A DNA stretch of 64,000 nucleotides. Origin: Paenibacillus sp. FSL R10-2782. GTDB lineage: Bacteria > Bacillota > Bacilli > Paenibacillales > Paenibacillaceae. Position 1 is the stretch's first letter. Every line of letters starts with the position of its first letter. The position numbers were made by a program, and so were the translations under genes. Shown in pieces: positions 62,505-64,000 of this stretch. Location: the NCBI RefSeq assembly GCF_038592985.1, contig NZ_CP151951.1, positions 1,045,001-1,109,000 of the forward strand, written 5' to 3'. The notes under the pieces are model-generated. The model searched no databases, was not told the origin of the DNA, and saw only the letters and a list, made by a program, of their open reading frames with translations.

Positions 62505-64000
62505 TCCCTTCCGTCAGCCTACACCACCGTCCGGTGTGCTGCGCAACCCGGCAGGAGCAGAGGGACGCCGCAAAGCCAAGGCCAAGAACTGGTCCGGCAC
62601 ACTGGGCAGGATATGGGAGTATTTGGCCCGCCGCAAGGCCAAGCTAATGCTGGTGCTGTTCATGGTACTGCTCAGCTCCGGGCTGGCTTTGCTGGGTCCG
62701 TATTTGGTCGGCGTTGCGGTGGACCATTTTCTGGAAGGTCCGGGCGGACGCACGTGGATTTATTTTCTCATTGGGTTGGGTGCTGTGTATTTGCTCAATT
62801 CGCTGACCTCCTGGCTGCAAAATATCTGGATGATCGAAATCGCCCAGGAGACGGTGTACCGGATGCGTTTCGACCTGTTTTCACATTTGCATCGCTTGCC
62901 GATTCCTTTTTACGGTAAACGTCAGCAGGGAGAGATCATGAGTCGATTGACCAATGATATCGAAAATGTCAGCTCTACGCTGAATAGCTCAGCCATTCAG
63001 ATTTTTTCGAGCGTATTGACGCTGGTGGGTACACTCGCAGTCATGCTGTGGTTAAGCCCGCTGATGACACTGCTAACCTTTATCGTGGTGCCGCTGATGG
63101 CAGTCGGGATGCGCTGGATTACGCGTCGTACAGGTCCCTTATACAAGGAACGGCAGAAGAACCTGGGCGAATTGAACGGATATATCGAAGAAACGTTATC
63201 CGGGCAGCAGATTATCAAAGCATTTTCGCAGGAAAAGAGGGTTATTCGCGGCTTTAGTGAACGTAATGACCGTATCCGTCTGTCAGGCTTCTGGGCACAA
63301 ACGATTTCCGGCTTTATCCCCAAGCTGATGAACGGGCTGAACAATCTCAGCTTTGCCATTGTGGCAGGAATCGGCGGGATTTTGGCTATACACGGTTCTA
63401 TTACCATCGGAACGATTATCATCTTTGTAGAGTATGCCCGCCAGTTCACCAGACCGCTGAACGATCTGGCTAACCAGTGGAATACCCTGCTGTCCGCTAT
63501 TGCCGGAGCTGAACGCGTATTTGAAATATTGGATGAGGATGAGGAGTCCAAGGACGAGCACGGCGCCGTAGAGCTGGAGCATGTCGAGGGCGCAGTTCGG
63601 TTTACCGATGTTTCCTTCGGCTATGATGAGGGGGGCGATACGTTAGAAGGTATTTCCTTTGAAGCCAAGCGGGGTGAGATGATCGCGCTGGTCGGTCCGA
63701 CCGGGGCAGGAAAAACAACGCTGATTCAGCTGATATCCCGTTTTTACAGTCCCGACAAGGGAATGATCACGCTAGACGGGCGCGACATTACCACCGTTCA
63801 GCGTGAAAGCTTGCGCTCACATATGGCGTTTGTACTACAGGATTCCTTTCTGTTCCAAGGGACAATCCGTGAAAATATCCGCTTCGGCAGGCTGGATGCC
63901 ACTGATGAAGAGGTAGAGGAAGCATCGAAGCTGGCGAATGCCCATTCCTTTATCATGCGGCTGAAGGACGGATACGACAAGGTGCTGGAGGCTAACGGCA
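62485..64000 (+). CDS. ABC exporter half-transporter, second subunit (BmrD/YheH-like), cut by window end
   Basis: AAAGGAGGAG precedes ATG 62485, and the frame is open to the window end (505+ residues). The N-terminal extension (LIDPFRQPTPPSGVLRNPAG, then Arg/Lys-rich) is typical of the larger YheH/BmrD subunit. Membrane helices begin near residue 55, and the ATPase domain shows VGPTGAGKTTLIQLISRFY (Walker A) and FVLQDSFLFQGTIRENI (Q-loop). The signature and Walker B lie beyond the window; a canonical Glu is expected there. With the preceding gene it makes a multidrug-type heterodimer. Confidence 0.93.
   Translation, partial: MFKELIDPFRQPTPPSGVLRNPAGAEGRRKAKAKNWSGTLGRIWEYLARRKAKLMLVLFMVLLSSGLALLGPYLVGVAVDHFLEGPGGRTWIYFLIGLGAVYLLNSLTSWLQNIWMIEIAQETVYRMRFDLFSHLHRLPIPFYGKRQQGEIMSRLTNDIENVSSTLNSSAIQIFSSVLTLVGTLAVMLWLSPLMTLLTFIVVPLMAVGMRWITRRTGPLYKERQKNLGELNGYIEETLSGQQIIKAFSQEKRVIRGFSERNDRIRLSGFWAQTISGFIPKLMNGLNNLSFAIVAGIGGILAIHGSITIGTIIIFVEYARQFTRPLNDLANQWNTLLSAIAGAERVFEILDEDEESKDEHGAVELEHVEGAVRFTDVSFGYDEGGDTLEGISFEAKRGEMIALVGPTGAGKTTLIQLISRFYSPDKGMITLDGRDITTVQRESLRSHMAFVLQDSFLFQGTIRENIRFGRLDATDEEVEEASKLANAHSFIMRLKDGYDKVLEANG

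Overview
The window looks like a chromosomal stretch of a Paenibacillus-type Firmicute, probably near the P. polymyxa group. The evidence is strong AGGAGG ribosome binding sites, consensus CcpA cre boxes, two PL11 rhamnogalacturonan lyases, a GH11 xylanase, secreted copper-amine-oxidase-N-like and DUF5704-like proteins, and a Bacillus-style Ter/YceCDEF-TelA locus. I saw no rRNA, tRNA, CRISPR array, transposase or phage gene cluster. The assignment rests on gene content and style, not on a database search.

Layout. 1-5.1 kb: tail of a Gfo/Idh/MocA oxidoreductase, a decayed GH30 glycosidase, a HesB-like / broken V4R / cupin trio, a YpsA-like protein, and a cre-controlled PL11 lyase. 5.2-13.2 kb: a LemA plus membrane-partner pair, a small YvrJ-like protein, an IseA-like secreted protein, an HPr paralogue lacking the catalytic His, a formate/nitrite channel, a HAD phosphatase, a solitary long WXG100 protein and a secreted protein of unknown function. 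13.6-27.3 kb: a long Ter stress locus on the plus strand (TerB, three TerD, TerD-TerA fusion, TerC, then C-C lyase, two PRTase-fold proteins, HAD, ATP-grasp, XpaC-like, TelA, an unknown protein and a VWA protein). 27.4-35.6 kb: a Fic protein between twin terminators, an opp-type operon without ATPases (minus strand), and a complete amino-acid ABC transporter (plus strand).

35.6-43.5 kb is accessory and scarred. It has five copies of an interspersed palindromic repeat over the wider region, a 0.5-kb direct duplication carrying a beheaded HTH gene, GNAT remnants, a GH11 xylanase with a notable 5' leader, an SUMF1-like lipoprotein, and a GC-rich TetR-methionine aminopeptidase pair with a palindromic operator. 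43.5-60.6 kb returns to plant-polysaccharide use and secretion: a 1341-aa DUF5695-like protein, a GH4 alpha-galactosidase, a GH127 remnant, two large secreted proteins, a LysR regulator with its likely operator before an M20 amidohydrolase/YfcC transporter pair, and a second PL11 lyase. The window ends inside a heterodimeric BmrCD/YheIH-like ABC exporter.

How the genes work together. The lyases, xylanase, DUF5695-like protein and alpha-galactosidase form a carbon-source-repressed set for pectin and hemicellulose; four of their promoters carry cre or cre-like boxes. The Ter locus joins envelope and metal-stress proteins (TerB/C/D, TelA, VWA) to an enzyme set that others have predicted makes a nucleoside-like metabolite. 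Its product and trigger cannot be read from sequence, and it is the best candidate here for poorly understood biology.
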